This document shows, piece after piece, positions 47,648 to 61,296 of a DNA stretch of 64,000 bases. Numbering within the stretch: position 1 is the first letter of the stretch; every line of letters begins with the position of its first letter. Source of the stretch: Sapria himalayana. Lineage: Eukaryota > Streptophyta > Magnoliopsida > Malpighiales > Rafflesiaceae. The notes under the pieces are model-generated. The model had not been told where the DNA came from and did no database searches. It saw only the letters and a program-made list of their open reading frames with translations. The stretch lies in assembly GCA_029783825.1 (NCBI GenBank), contig JAREIK010000722.1, positions 157,457 to 221,456 on the forward strand, read 5' to 3'. Made by a program: the position numbers and the translations under genes.

Positions 47648-48265
47648 TATGAATCAACCCTAGCCAAGAATGAAATGAATCTTATAAGCATGAAATAGAA
47701 AATTAATAGTCTATCAAGCTCAATCATTAGAGAAGTCATTCTCGAAAGTCTGGTGATCCCACAATGAAATATTAGTTGGAAAAAATAGTATTGTAATTTA
47801 GTTGGTTAGTGATACAAGTACAACTAGTTAATATAAAAATTTGGGAAAACTTTAGAATGTAATGACATAATACAAAATAATAAAATTGTTTTTGACATTG
47901 TCATAATCACCTATCATAGTAATATTTCATTGACAACCTTATCGTAGAATGCCTAGACTCAAACAAATAAGAATAACAAATGATTGTCAACTCTTGATAA
48001 AGCCATCTAAAGTCTGAATAGAGAAATATATAAGAAAAAATAATAATTAGTAACCTTCTTACAAACTCTGCAGTCCATCTAAAGAGTAATTTGATATGCT
48101 CCGCCTTAGAGATCTGACTAATATTCAGATCTCTATGATCTTACAATAAGTCGAATCGTTTGCTTTATGATTTTTGTAGACTAAAAGAATATCTTACTCG
48201 ACTATGGATGTAAATGTCAACAAATGTCTTGAATGTGCCTCATCTTCTTACAATGAGGACATACT
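47648..48265. other. AT-rich spacer
   Basis: No recognisable gene or repeat; composition is slightly more balanced than in neighbouring spacers. Confidence 0.3.
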
Positions 48266-48412
48266 ATATTATTTCACTCTCTCTCCTTCCCTCTCTCCCT
48301 CCCTCTATCTCTCCCCCTCCCCCTCCCTCTCCCTCTCTTCCTCTCCCTCCCTCCCTCTCCCCCTCTCTTCCTCTCCCTCCCTCCCTCCCTCTCTTCCTCC
48401 TTGTACTATTCA
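48266..48412 (+). repeat. Polypyrimidine tract (CT/CCT-rich), about 145 bp
   Basis: Almost uninterrupted C and T on the plus strand with mirror-like 'ctccctcc', 'tctccccctc' words. Two overlapping plus-strand frames of S, P and L (48204-48453) are compositional. Confidence 0.9.
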
Positions 48413-48779
48413 TTCTTCCTCTTCTTTTATTAGGTGAAACTAGATTATTTTAGGATGCTACTGTAGTATGACTAGCAAAATGTGTATAAGTATGTTTATT
48501 ATTTGTTGAAATAATCTGGATCACTGTCTAATGAATCTCAACTAAAATTTGGAATTCTCGATCACTAAGAACCTGTCTTCAGAACTGAGTGTATGTCTCT
48601 AAGATAATGAATGTAATGATGCCACAAAATTAATTCTTGTATCTAATGGCTAAGACAAGATCTTCTTGTATAGATAGTAGTTCTTGAAACTGGTCAAAAA
48701 ACATGAAGAACTCAATATGATAGTTGATTTTATCTTAATTTGCATTTTCAATATTCAAATAGCGAAGTCACAAATGTTA

Positions 48780-50885
48780 AAAATTATTGGATTATACATC
48801 TTACTAATTTTTTTATCACTTTCTAAAGTACGGGATAATCTATTAGATATGTTGTAATAACACTTCATCTTAAAATGAGTTTGTAAAGAAAAGGTATAAA
48901 TATGTGAATGAGACTCCTAGTACTCTTTCATTCATATTGTTTTCCTAAATGGCCTTGGGTGTTGTAGTTTTAACTCAAGTTACCTATGCAATTAAATATT
49001 TTTTTTCATGATTGTTGATTGAGTGCTATTTTAAATCTTGCATCCAAATGAGAGATGTAATAAATAATTGTCATTGCCACAAATTTAATATTAGTAGTGT
49101 TCACCTATTACATGTAGAATAATTATTAAATCATATTGCACTTCGTCCAATTAGTAAATACTCGTGTCACTTGACTATGTGATGCCCAAAAAGTTTGGTT
49201 TCAACAATATCAAACTTTCATTTATTGTGGCTTTCAAATGTGTGCTACTCTATTTCAAATCTTTGATATCATATTGATTTAGATAAAATATGCATATTTT
49301 TTCATTTAAATTATATATGTAATACAAAAAATGCATATATATAAAAAAGAAAAGAAAATATGACGGGGATATCTTATGCATTATAGACACTCTAATGCAT
49401 AATGAAATAAATTAGACAAAAAAAAAAGATAATTCATGAATGTTAGTCAAAATATTTTTTATTTGATAAATATAGATTATAGATGTGTTGTGATCTAATA
49501 GGTGAGATACTCATGAGAAATATAAATTTCTTTTTTATGATAATTTTATGTTTAAATGATTATATTTGTTAAAAGAGATCTATGATTTTTTTTATATGTA
49601 TATATTTTTTAAAATAATTAAAACACATATTAATTATATTATAACTTTAAGAAGAGAATGCTTTAGAGTATACATCTAACTAATTTTTTGATTACTTTCT
49701 CAAGTACGGGATGATCTATTATATATGTCGTACTAACACTTCATCTTAAAATAAGGTTGTAAATAGAAGGTATAAATATATGAATGAGACTCCTAGGACA
49801 CTTTCATTCCTATTATATTCCTATATGGCCTTGGGGGTTGTAGCTTTAACTCTAGTTATGTATGCAATTGAATATTTTCTTTCTTCATTGTCGATTGAGT
49901 GTCATTTTAAATCTTATATCCAAATGAGAGATGTAATAAATTATTGTCATTGCCACTAATTTAATATTAGTAGTGTTCACGTATTACTTGTAGAATAATT
50001 ATTAAATCATATTGCACTTCGTCCAAGGAGTAAATACTTGTGTCACTTGACTGTGTGATACCCAAAAAGTTTGGCTTCAACAATATCCAACTTTCATTTA
50101 TTGTGGCTTTTAAATGTGTGCTACTCTATTTCAAATTTTTGATATCATGTTGATTTAGATAAAATATGCATATTTTTTCATTTTAATTTTGTAAGTAATA
50201 CAAAAAATGCATATATATAAAAAAGAAGAAAATGTGATTGGAATATCTTTTGCATTATAGACACTTCGATGCATAATGATATAAAATAGACAAAGAAAAA
50301 AAAATAAGATAATTCACGAATGTTAGTCAAAATCTTTTTTATTTGATTCATATAGATTACAAATGCGTGGTGATCTAATAGGTGAGATACTCATGAGAAA
50401 TATAAATTTCTTTTTTATGATAATTTCAAGTTTAAATGATTGTATTTGTTTAAAAAGAGATCTATGATTCTTTTATATTTATATATTTTTTAAAATAATT
50501 AAAATACATTTTAATTAGTTTATAACTTTAAGAAGATAATGCTTTAGAGTATACATCTAACAAAATTTTTGATTACTATCTCAAGTACATGATGATTTAT
50601 TAGATATGTCGTACTAACACTTCATCTTAAAATGAGGTTGTAATGAGAAGGTATAAATATATGAATGAGATTCCTAGGATATTTTCATTCATATTGTATT
50701 CCTGTATGGCCTTGAGGGTTGTAATTTTAACTCAAGTTACATATACAATTGATTATATTTTTTTCGTGATTGTTGATTGATTGTCATTTTAAATCTTACA
50801 TCCAAATGAGAGATGCAATAAATTATTGTCATTGCCACTAATTTAATATTAGTAGTGTTCACCTATGACATGTAGATTAATTGTT
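48780..50885 (+). repeat. Direct tandem repeat, about 875-bp unit, about 2.4 copies
   Basis: The block 'attatacatc', 'gtacggga', 'aacacttcatcttaaaat', 'gaaggtataaatat', 'atggccttggg', 'catccaaatgagagatg', 'taatattagtagtgttcac' occurs at about 48787, 49667 and 50549 in the same order and orientation. The third copy stops after 'tagtgttcacctatgaca'. Between copies the 'cttcgtccaa', 'cccaaaaagtttgg', 'tttgatatcat' text recurs at about 49141 and 50014. A TATAAATAT box 30 bp before 'ctttcatt' in each copy suggests a promoter-bearing unit such as an LTR. No coding sequence. Confidence 0.85.
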
Positions 50886-51429
50886 AATATTGATATTATT
50901 TTTTTAAATGAATTATTTTTTTAAAAATGTAATGCAAGTTGTGGAAATTGAAGAAATTAAGGATGTTATCTATTTTGAGCTTCATTAGTACTCTTATTAG
51001 AGTTTCAAAGGAATAAATATCTTCTCTCTTATCATCTTTTGAGGTTTATGATTCTTTCACTCCCTGACAATATTGTTAGAAGATGAGCCTTGTCATGTAA
51101 GGATGAAGGAATTTCTAATAAAGAAATTCTTTCTTATACTATTTTTTCTAATAATTCATTAAATATTTTAATTTTTGATTAGCATGATCGACCTAATTTA
51201 CCTAATCATGTTGATGAGAGGTTAGATACACATGACTTAAAAGTATGTATTAGAAGACTTTTGGCTTAGCTCATTGATTGCTCTCTAGTAGTGTTAGATA
51301 ATATTATAGTTAATTTTATTAATCTTGATCATTCGTGTGTTTTCTGGAAGAAACAACTAAGTTATACTTAGCTCTCTAATTATTCTCTTGACAATATTAG
51401 GATAATCATGTATCTCTTTAATCATTAAT

Positions 51430-51790
51430 GCACTTTTTCTTCTTAGATGGCGACAACATGTTGGAAGAGATATATGTATTTCATTTTAGTAGAAAATGGG
51501 AAATAGTACCTCATACCTCAAAAAAAATATACTGTTAGTTGTATCATGTATGCGAGTATTTATCATGTCAATTGTTCTCGTTGAAAAGATAAATCAACTA
51601 AAAATTTGATTAGTGTCAAGAAAATTTACATAGATGTTTGAGGTGGATTAGTAGGATAATTTTATTTTTTTAGTCAAGATTGTCTCTATCATAATTTTAT
51701 TATCTATAGAAACAACTTACAAGTGGTCTATTTATCAGCTAAATATGAAACATTAGTTTTTGTGCATAAATTAATATTGATTTTGTTTGT
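51430..51790 (+). pseudogene. Weak Copia-type polymerase remnant
   Basis: Across frames the text resembles the entry into Copia reverse transcriptase: 'LEEIYVFHF' then 'KWEIVPHTSKKIY' (like 'NGTWELV..P..KK.V') and 'HVCEYLSCQLFSLKR' (like 'WVF..K....G...R'). The match is partial and has shifts and stops. An older gene-like or unrelated origin cannot be excluded. Confidence 0.3.
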
Positions 51791-52893
51791 AGATTAAAAA
51801 AATTTTTATTGGCTACAATTTTGAGGGCTTGATTTGATTTTTTTTTTTTTTTTTGGATTTGTGTTTTTGAACTATACAAGTGTATTTTGATTTCTTACTT
51901 TTCTATCAGAGTTGTTAGGGAATAGATATTTTTTTATTTGTTTATGTGATTGATATTATTATTACTAGGTATGATATGTTGGGGATTAATCAACTCAAGA
52001 AGATCTTATAATCATAATTGCAGATGAAAAATTTGAGGTGATTCTAATACTTTTTTGGGTTTAATAATGCATATAGCCGTTGAATATTATTTTTAATTAC
52101 ATGAAAATATGTATTAAATATTCTTATTGAGTTTGACTTTTTTTGTAGAACATTATGTGGGAATTTGATTGATTCAGGTTTTTGATCTTTTAGTTATATA
52201 AATATTTATATTGGTTTTTCTAGATACATATAAGTTGTAGGAAATTTTAATTATTTCATAATCATCAAAACATATATATTATATATTAACAATATTGTTA
52301 GTTACCTTCTTGATTTTCTTAGATAAATTTATATGTATGTTGTTCTCGATATGCTTCAATGTATCAAGGAATTTTTGAGATTTGGTTTAACTTTTAGTTT
52401 CACAAACCACCGACATGCTTTCTTAATTGGTAATTTTGATTGTATTTGGGCTTCAACTTGCATAGATAGAAGCTCTACTCCATGTTGTATATTTATGGGA
52501 AGCAACCATGACTTCATATAATATGATAGATGGTTATTTCTGATTTCAGTATGGAAGTAGAATAAAATGTCATAATCAATACCACTTGTGTGCTCATTTG
52601 TATTAAATAATAATGTGAGCTTAATTTCTTTGCTTTAAATCCTATTAATCTTTATTATGATAGCCAAATAATCATACACATTATTACCAAGTAAATATCA
52701 TGTATCACCTCATTAGAATGAATATATCTTATGGATTGATTTCTACAATTAATATTTCTATTTCAGATTAGGCTGCAAACATCTTCATGAAAGTATGCAG
52801 GAAATCATACTTTTTTTTCTTTTCATTAAGTTGGTGTTCATATTATAGTTTATCACAATTATTTTTTATTTATTTATGTTTTATGGATGAGAG
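51791..52893. other. AT-rich spacer
   Basis: Includes a T16 run (51839-51854) and no recognised gene. A 62-codon plus-strand frame (52333-52521) has some cysteines and mixed composition but no recognised family. Confidence 0.3.
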
Positions 52894-53335
52894 TAGAGGT
52901 GATTAATGAGTTGAGTGACCCTGGCATGTCCCAAAGCAGTCGTGTGCCACAATAGTATGCTGCACGACATGACCCATGTCAGTCTGCTAAGTCAAAATTT
53001 GACTTGGGTGACAAAATGAATCCGAGTTGTACCTTTGGGTTTGGTTGGGCAGAAACTTGATCTGAGTTTGCATGTGATTTTACGCACTGAATTTTTTAAT
53101 TTCCTAACACATATATTACGAATGTATTCCTTGTGCCTATTCTTTTTAAATGACCATGGGTTGGTTCGTGACGACCCAACTCAAGGTCATTTAAAATTTT
53201 TTTTGACTGCCTGCCATTATTATCACAATGTCAAATCATACCATTGTGATGTGTGATGTGTCTTGCACAATCCCCATTATATTCTATCTTCAACCATTGG
53301 ATAGTATCTAACAGTTGGTTGATACCTGTCGAGGC
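52894..53335. mobile_element. Probable degraded TAGAGGTGT-family hAT copy
   Basis: Starts TAGAGGTGATTAATGAG with the usual GC-rich inner text ('cctggcatgtccc', 'gcacgacatgacccatgtc'). A possible right end is 'gttgatacctgtcg' at about 53321-53334. The flanking octamers do not match, so the right boundary is tentative. Short frames inside have no family match. Confidence 0.4.
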
Positions 53336-53669
53336 AAAGATAAACCAAAAGCAATAATAATTTTTAAATTTAAAAAAATTAATAGATAGTTTTATATTCA
53401 TATTTTTTATTAAATTTAAACTATAATCTTTTATCTTCTCTCTAATTCTTAATAATTTAAATTTTTGTTTAAATTTTGTTTCTATATAATATAATTTTGT
53501 CGAAATCTTAAACATTTGTAATAGGTGAAGATGTCCGGTCTAACGAACAACTTAATTGTGGGGTTGCTATGTTGGCACTGGCAGTGATGGGCGTGGGTTT
53601 TGTTTAAGGTTGCAAGACACACGTATACTATTCTTATTTTTTATAATAGAGTTATAATTATAGAGTATA

Positions 53670-54435
53670 AAATAGAGTTTTGTACGAAAATAATGTGTTT
53701 GAAATAAAAAATCTAAAATATAATACATATTTCAAAATATGCCCTAACTAGTACATCTGGAAATCAGCGTGGAAATTGCCGTCGTTGCGAACGGCAGCCA
53801 TTGCTAGCTGTTGATTTTTTAAAATCATAGGTCGGCGTTGTGAATGCCGGCTATTGAAAATACTGTGAAGATCTCATTACGCCCTTTGCCCCACTCCCAT
53901 ACCCCTCGCCCCACGCCCCATGCCCCACCCCCCACGCCCCTCGCTCTTTCATAGAGCTCGTGGAGCTCCGTCGAGCTTTAGGGAGCTCAAAGTGGAGCTT
54001 GCTGGAGCTCGATAGAGCTCCTCGAGCTTCACGTCAAGCTCCAAGAAGCTCGAAGTGTAGTTCGAAGAGCTCCTGTGAGCTCCTTCGTAGAGCTCGAGGA
54101 GCTCTGTCGAGCTTCACGTCGAGCTCCAACGAGCTCCACTTTGAGCTCACTGGAGCTTGACGGAGCTCCACGAGCTCCACGAAGGAGCGAGGGGCGAGAG
54201 GCTTGAGGCGAGGGACGTAATGAGATCCCTACAATATTTTCAATAGTTGACATCCACAATTCCTGCCTATGATTTTAAAAAAATCAACAGCGTGGTAATG
54301 GTCGCCATTCACAATAATGGTTATTATCACGCTGTTTCAAGACACACTAGTCTGGACATATTTTTGAAACACATATTATATTTTATATTTTTTATTTCAA
54401 ACACATTATTTCAGTAAAAAACTCTATAAAATAAG
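53670..54435. mobile_element. Element with long terminal inverted repeats and GAGCTC-rich core
   Basis: The left arm (about 53670-53930) and right arm (about 54200-54435) are inverted copies. 'agagtttt' then 'taatgtgtttgaaataaaaaat', 'gcgtg', 'gctgttgatttttt', 'aaaatcatagg', 'gctattgaaaatact' and 'gatctcattacg' on the left occur reverse-complemented on the right in the same order. The core is C-rich then built from 'gagctc' words, and its ends are also complementary ('ccctcgctc' against 'gagcgaggg'), so almost the whole element can fold back. Long TIRs recall Mutator-like or foldback elements. No transposase and no certain target duplication. Short frames in the core are compositional. Confidence 0.7.
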
Positions 54436-56813
54436 TGATAATAATTAATACAATATATTTCTACTCTTTACTCTTTATACATACATTTAATTAATTTATA
54501 AGAATAAAATGAAAAATAATGAATTTAATAAAATTATATTTTTTATTTTTGTTGATTTTGATTTAAATATTGATAATTCAACTAAAATTTTTGAAATTGG
54601 TTACTTTCATAGTGAACTTCAAATGCACCTAAAAAATAGATTTTATAGATGAACTTATGTAATTTGGATTTATTTTAATATAATTAAAAAAAAATATTAG
54701 AATCAAAGAAGATTCATAATGGACCTATTTTAATGTAATTTGGACTTATTTTAATTTGGACTTATTTTTATATATTATAAAAAAATATATAGTTACAAAA
54801 AGAGTAGTATGATTAGACATCTAATGAGACACATTGCATAATATACCAAAAAATATGATATATTAGATCTTTAGGAAAATTTAATTTAATTATTGGATCT
54901 TTGAATTTGCATCTACTTTTAGTTTGATGATCAATTTTATTTATAACTTTGAGTTTATAAGAAAAAAAATAAGTAAGATAGTTGATGGTATGAATCTTCC
55001 ACTTAAATATGTGGAAAATTATAGAATAGTTTACTATATACAAAAATATATCCAATTCATATATAGAAGGATCTCTAGGTCGGCATGTAGCACTAGTATT
55101 ATAAAAAAAATAAATTTGATAAACAATTAATAAATCTATATTTTAGAAAACATAATAAAGTGATATTGATGACATATGATATAGACATAGTTGTGATGAT
55201 ATTTATTTTGTATGTATAATTTTCATCATCTATTTTGTTGATTCTAATTAAAAATTAAATTAAAAAATATTAAGATTTTAAGATATCTTGCATTGCCATG
55301 ATGATACTGTCATTCATGATAGGTTGAGTATTTTTAGGAAATATAAAATAACAAATAAAATATATAACATTATATTTGATAATGTTATAAGTAATAATGT
55401 TATAGTAAGTTTATTTATAAGAATTATCAGAAAAGATTTCCTAACTGAGTTTTTTTATATTAAATAAATGTGTTATTTCATAAATTTATTAGTATAGGCT
55501 TAAAATTAATTTTTTACTCATTAGAATTAATTCAAAATTCATTGAAAAATATTAGAAGGCCTAACAAATAACAAAAACTTGATATATACAGTATATGTAA
55601 GTTAACAAGTCTAAAAAAGAAAAAAAAATTCAACTTGATGACAGCATAATTAGAATTTAATATATTTAATATTGAATTCATTTGTTGATTACCAACATAA
55701 TATATCTAATTTTATTAATAGTAAAATGAATGAAGTCATATTAATTGAATTTGACTAGGATGTAAAATATTTATTTTTAAAATTTTTAAAATTTGCATTG
55801 CGATGCAATGAATTTGTATTCGTTTATATATATTTTTATCTCTTGCATTGTATTTAAGTGTATATGCAATATGAATAGTATGTCTAAACAATATTTAAAA
55901 TACTTATATTTTAGTAATATGACTATTGAGATGAAAATAAGTATTTAAACATTAGACGATAATTTTACTTTTTTTGTTATTTAGTTGCATATATGAATTA
56001 TAGAATTAAGGTCGAATGAGGTCAAAAATACTATGAAATTCATATGTACTTATATGAATCGATCACAAAAATTAAAGATAATAATCATGAATAATTATAA
56101 AATTTATTTAAATATTATAAAAATAAATATGATAATTGTAACAAGTCTCGAGTATGAAGACTAATAATGTATTTAAAAATAATGACTTTTTTATTCAATT
56201 AACTAGAATTAGGAATAAATGAAGAGCTGGTTTGTGAAATAAGTATGAGATGTCGAAATATTTGGATATTAATTATTGTATAAATCATGTGAATTAATTT
56301 TGTATAAATCATAATACATGCCGCATAATGATATAAATAACTGTATCTTATTAAATTTGTATAAATCATGTGAATTTAATTTTTTTGGAGTATCTAAAAT
56401 AATATATGTTTTATTGATTCTTTTAGTGTCTATTATAGTGTCAAAGTTAATTTTTTTTTATTGTTGTGAATGTCATTTCAGATAAAATGATAAATCTGCA
56501 ACTATATATTATAAAATATTTGACATGCTTAAATAATAATTTTTCAAGCACTCTAACTAGAAGATGAATTACATAATAAAATCAAAACTTTGAGTAATAA
56601 ATATCAGAACTAGACAATGAAAAATAATGATCATGATCTAGAACCATGATTATTCGTTGATCAACATGAATTTTTCTTTTAATTTTTTTATTCAATTTAA
56701 AGAATTCATCAGTTTGAATGTATTTTATTTTCATATTACTATATTTAATTCTATATTGTATTTTTGAATTAAAAATATTTTATAATATTATTTACATTTT
56801 TTAAATTTCATAT

Positions 56814-56820
<7 letters not shown>
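54436..56820. other. AT-rich spacer, nothing recognised
   Basis: About 2.4 kb of AT-rich DNA. Short frames (54813-55055 minus and 54924-55130 plus) are low-complexity I/K/N/Y-rich and have no family match. Confidence 0.3.

Positions 56821-56821
<1 letters not shown>

Positions 56822-56847
<26 letters not shown>
56822..56847. repeat. CA microsatellite
   Basis: About 13 CA units, followed by 'aataatatatatgtatata' and then the second CACTA terminus at 56866. Confidence 0.95.
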
Positions 56848-56865
56848 ATAATATATATGTATATA

Positions 56866-59800
56866 CACTACAAAAAAAATGAAATCAAAAATGATCATAG
56901 CGACGTAATTAGAAATGGAAAGCATCCGTTTCTAAAATCTACTTCTCTAAATTTTTAGAAACAGATAACACAATGACATTTTTATAAATAGCTATTGATT
57001 TTTTTTCATTGCTAAAAGTTGTGATGACAAATGAATCTTAGATTCTATTGCTAATTTTGTGATAAAAAAAAAATAAAAATGTACTATCCATTTCTCAATG
57101 AATGATGCATTAACAAAGAATGATGATCCGTTTCTATTTAGAAATGGATTTAGGAATGTTATTTTTTGTTTCTATTGTCTGCAACAAGAATATGTCTTGT
57201 TTTTGCAGTTTTTATATGTTGTATACAATATATAAATACATACAGAAATCATATGATTTGTAACTAAATAAGCACATTCACATATTATTCATCAAATGAT
57301 ATTTACATAATATCGACTATAGTATAAAATGTTAGATAACAAATATAAATATCTATAAATTTTAATACACAATTCATAACCTAATTAACAAATATTAACA
57401 CAAAAACAATTTTATTTCACATCAAAAATATTCGTTGCAAAAATTAATAACACAATATCACAAACAACTATGATTCTTTCTTGATGAGTATTGTCCTCCG
57501 AAGATTTGGATGGATTCTCTTCATAATAATAAAAAATAGATGACATCTCTATCAACTTGTACATTATTTTTTTCATCTTTAAAATTTTCTATTATATTTT
57601 ATCATCTCTTTAAAAATAAAGTTAGTCATTATATTTTGAGTCCATAAATAATAAATTATCAATTATAGTAAAAATATACTCATGTTTGCATTTTATTTAC
57701 AGTTAATGTCAAATAATTAATTTTTTTTAATTTTTTTATTTTATTAATTATAATTTTCATATGAAATTACAAGTAGAAAATGAGAAACTCATATTATATC
57801 ATTTGAGTGTTCATTCACGAATGATCAATCATTTTTCTTGTGTATTTACTTGAATACCTCCAATAGTATTGGTGGACATCCTAACTCAGTCTCCTAAAAA
57901 TAAATATTAGTTACTATTAAAGTATATCATTCAATATTAAAACAAATATTATTATTTGCATTCAAAAAATTTTATTATTAACATAAAATAAAAGACAATT
58001 ATGGCAAACTTACTAAATATTGGTAGGTCATCTTTGAAACTCCAATATGTTTTGAATGTCTTGATCATTCACCTATTTTTTCTGATTAACAATTGTGTGA
58101 GACCATCTAAGATAGGATCTTGAACTCTTCATTATTTTTGTATTTCTATCATTTTATCTAAATACTAAGGGGGATACTATTAGGCTTTGTATCTTTACCA
58201 TATTTTTTTTATTTATCAAGCTTGTCATTATATCTCTTACTTGTCATATGTTTTAATGTATCTTTCATTAAGACCTCCATAACGTTATTTCATTTGTATT
58301 TTTTCTACAAAAATCAAATAAAATATTAATAGATTATAATGCATTTATTTTAAGAGAATTATATTAGACCAAATTGAAAAACTAGTAAATACATGAATAA
58401 TATATCTCAAATTCTTCTCATAAAAATTATTTCATACTTTGGGTATTTTGTTTAATTTTATACTCTTCACAACTAGTTTCTCATTAAATATCATTTTGAT
58501 TATACGAGAAGCAGAAAGAATAAATTTATAAGTAATTTAACATCAACACTTACATATACATAAAAACAAAATACACAATTCTTTTTTGCTACAATCTAAA
58601 ATTTAACTTATTTATATTTATTATTCAAAACTTTATAACGCAAATATTATTTTAATTCTAAATGATAATGTTTGATAACTAGCAATATTATATGTTATTA
58701 TTTTAATTTATCAAATTTAAAATATTATAATATACTTATAATTTCATTCACATATTATTTATATTTAATTAAAATAAAAAAAAAATAAAAAATGATAATG
58801 AATGCATATAGTAAATTAAAGAAATCTACGTACTGTTTATTATTAATTGTGAGTCGAATAAAAATTTTCTCATAACTTGACATGTAAATTATGGATTATG
58901 AATATCATGTCGGTACTACTGTTGCAGTACCAATGCATAAGCCTCCTAAGATAGGTGATACGAAATTATCAGTATTTTCTGGTGCAAAATGAGATTAATA
59001 TGAAATATATGAACAGTAACTTCGTGTATGTCATAATGAGTTGATGCTAAAGTTTTTTCAGTATGTATGGAGAATATAGAGAGATATTTATAGTATTATC
59101 ATCACTGAATACATGTAGATTTTTTCCTTTACACATTGTTAGTTGATTTTCTTTACCCCTCCTCATGTGTTGAAATCCTCGGCTACTTGAATGATTATCT
59201 CTTATATTTAAATTAAGTTATATAAATATCAAAGTATACAGAGTAAAAATATGTTATAAAAATATCCTAATAATAAAACATAATGATAAACATATCGATA
59301 TTAAAAAAAACAAATAAAAATTTTTGATTTAACATTCATATTATAACAATTGCAAAATAAGAATGACAAAATAATAAGATAGTAAATAAATTTTGTCATC
59401 ATTAGAAATTTTTAACAAATTATTTTTATTTTCATATTCATCCTATTTGATTATGTAATTATTTCTTCTTCATTATCTTTTTTTTAATATATTCATCATC
59501 AATATCTAAATAGTTTTCATCTTCACCAAGTAATATTTGAAGCCTATCATCTGTTTCACGAATGATTAAATGAAGGTCAATATTATTTTTTTGAAATACT
59601 AATACATGCAATAGAGTGAATATAATAATATTTTCAATAATATCAACAGCTAATTTAGATTTTATTTTACATATTGTCCACCAATGATATGAATTATTTC
59701 TTGTGATTGGATACGTGGTGTAACATATTTTTTGATTTGTACTATAAGAATAAATGACTTATACTTGTTATAATATAATTTCTTATGATGCACATCAGAC

Positions 59801-60486
59801 AAGATTATTTTGATGATGAATTTTAATACTCATTTAGAATATGATCAAACCATTCACATTTAAATAAATTTTTTTTTAATTGGTAAAACTGTATACTCAA
59901 TGTGTAAAATTTTAATTAATCAATCATGAAATCAGTAGTAGATGTAATATAGTTAGACTCTTTAATACAAATATTACTGTTCATTGCAGCTATATTTGAA
60001 CTATATTTTAAAGTATAAAATTTGTATCCATTTACTTAATGTATGAGATACATTGAGATTCTTCATTTGCCTATTATATATATTTGATGATGGAAATTGT
60101 ATCTACAAAATAATAAAGGATTAATTCATATATATATATATATATATAATGTTGCACATAACTGTTTAGAACTAATAATAATAAGTTATATACTGACAAA
60201 TTATTCAAATCAATTTGTGAAATCATTTTCAAGCTTTGTATCAATTGAATTGTCATTAATATAAGATTTTTTTTGCCTTAATTTTATAATATATATTCTT
60301 CAAAAATAACATTAAAGATATTTTGAATTATTAAAATGCTATATCGCATACAATGACAACTAAATGAGAATATGAAATTATTATAAATCTTACTCAATAT
60401 AAGGTGTAATTTTCTCAGAGTTCATAACTTTGAGTGATCATATGGATTACCTAGTCAAATTTTTTCTTCTTAAGCTTTCAGTATGG
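56866..60486 (-). mobile_element. CACTA element copy 2, internally deleted, one terminus
   Basis: Begins CACTACAAAAAAAATGAAAT. It follows copy 1 in order: subterminal 'tttctaaa' zone, 'caaacaacta.ga' text (57455; copy 1 at 8860), 'attggtaggt' (58017; copy 1 at 10445), 'taatatttgaag' acidic-tail text (59529; copy 1 at 11975), DUF4216-equivalent text (about 59640-59870), and 'cttactca.tataaggt' (60390; copy 1 at 12846). At about 60431 it jumps to text homologous to copy 1 at 16527 ('tatggattacct'), so about 3.6 kb of transposase is missing. It lacks the hAT insert of copy 1. The other terminus is not found; similarity ends near 60486. All frames are short. Confidence 0.75.
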
Positions 60487-61256
60487 ACATATATGTGATC
60501 TATTGAGATAATGTCAGATAATTAGTATGTGATCATAATTAGTATGTGATCTTTGAAGATAATTAGTGAAAATTAAAAGTAGACATATAATCATTATGGA
60601 CTATTTTGGTAAGGATTTGATTTTTGAGCTAAAAGTATATAAATTAACTATTGGATGAACTATTGAGATTATATCAAATAATTGGTTTGTAATCGATGTA
60701 TAATTATTGATTCATCTATGATAGTTGATTGATCGGTGATTAACTAATATATTTGGTTATTGCCACACATACAAGAAGGTTTGGGACTTGGCTACGTTAT
60801 TGTGTACTTGTATAGGATATTCCATGCTTATTACAATGTTACTTAGGGAACCAGTGGGATGTTCTGAGAGGGAGGAAACTAATAGTAACTTGTTCCTTTC
60901 ACGGGAGGCTAGCACATACTAAGAAGAGGTGTTTTATGTTGCATTCTAACTTATTAGTTTGTTTTGTTTATTTTAATGTGTGAGAGTACTCAATATGTGT
61001 GGGCTGTCTCAATCAAAGTATATATATGTTTTTTTTTTGAATTGAATAAAAATATATATATTTTTTCACCTCTTCTTTCTTATCTCTTCCATATTCCCTC
61101 ATTTTTTTTCCAAATTGTAATTGAACATAAAACCTAAATTGAATGATCTCTACTATATCTGGTATTTTATTTACTGTTAAAACATGTTGAATGAGATGCC
61201 TTTTTAATAGGTTTATGTCTTTAATATATCCGAATTGTTCGGTGATATATAGATAG

Positions 61257-61296
<40 letters not shown>

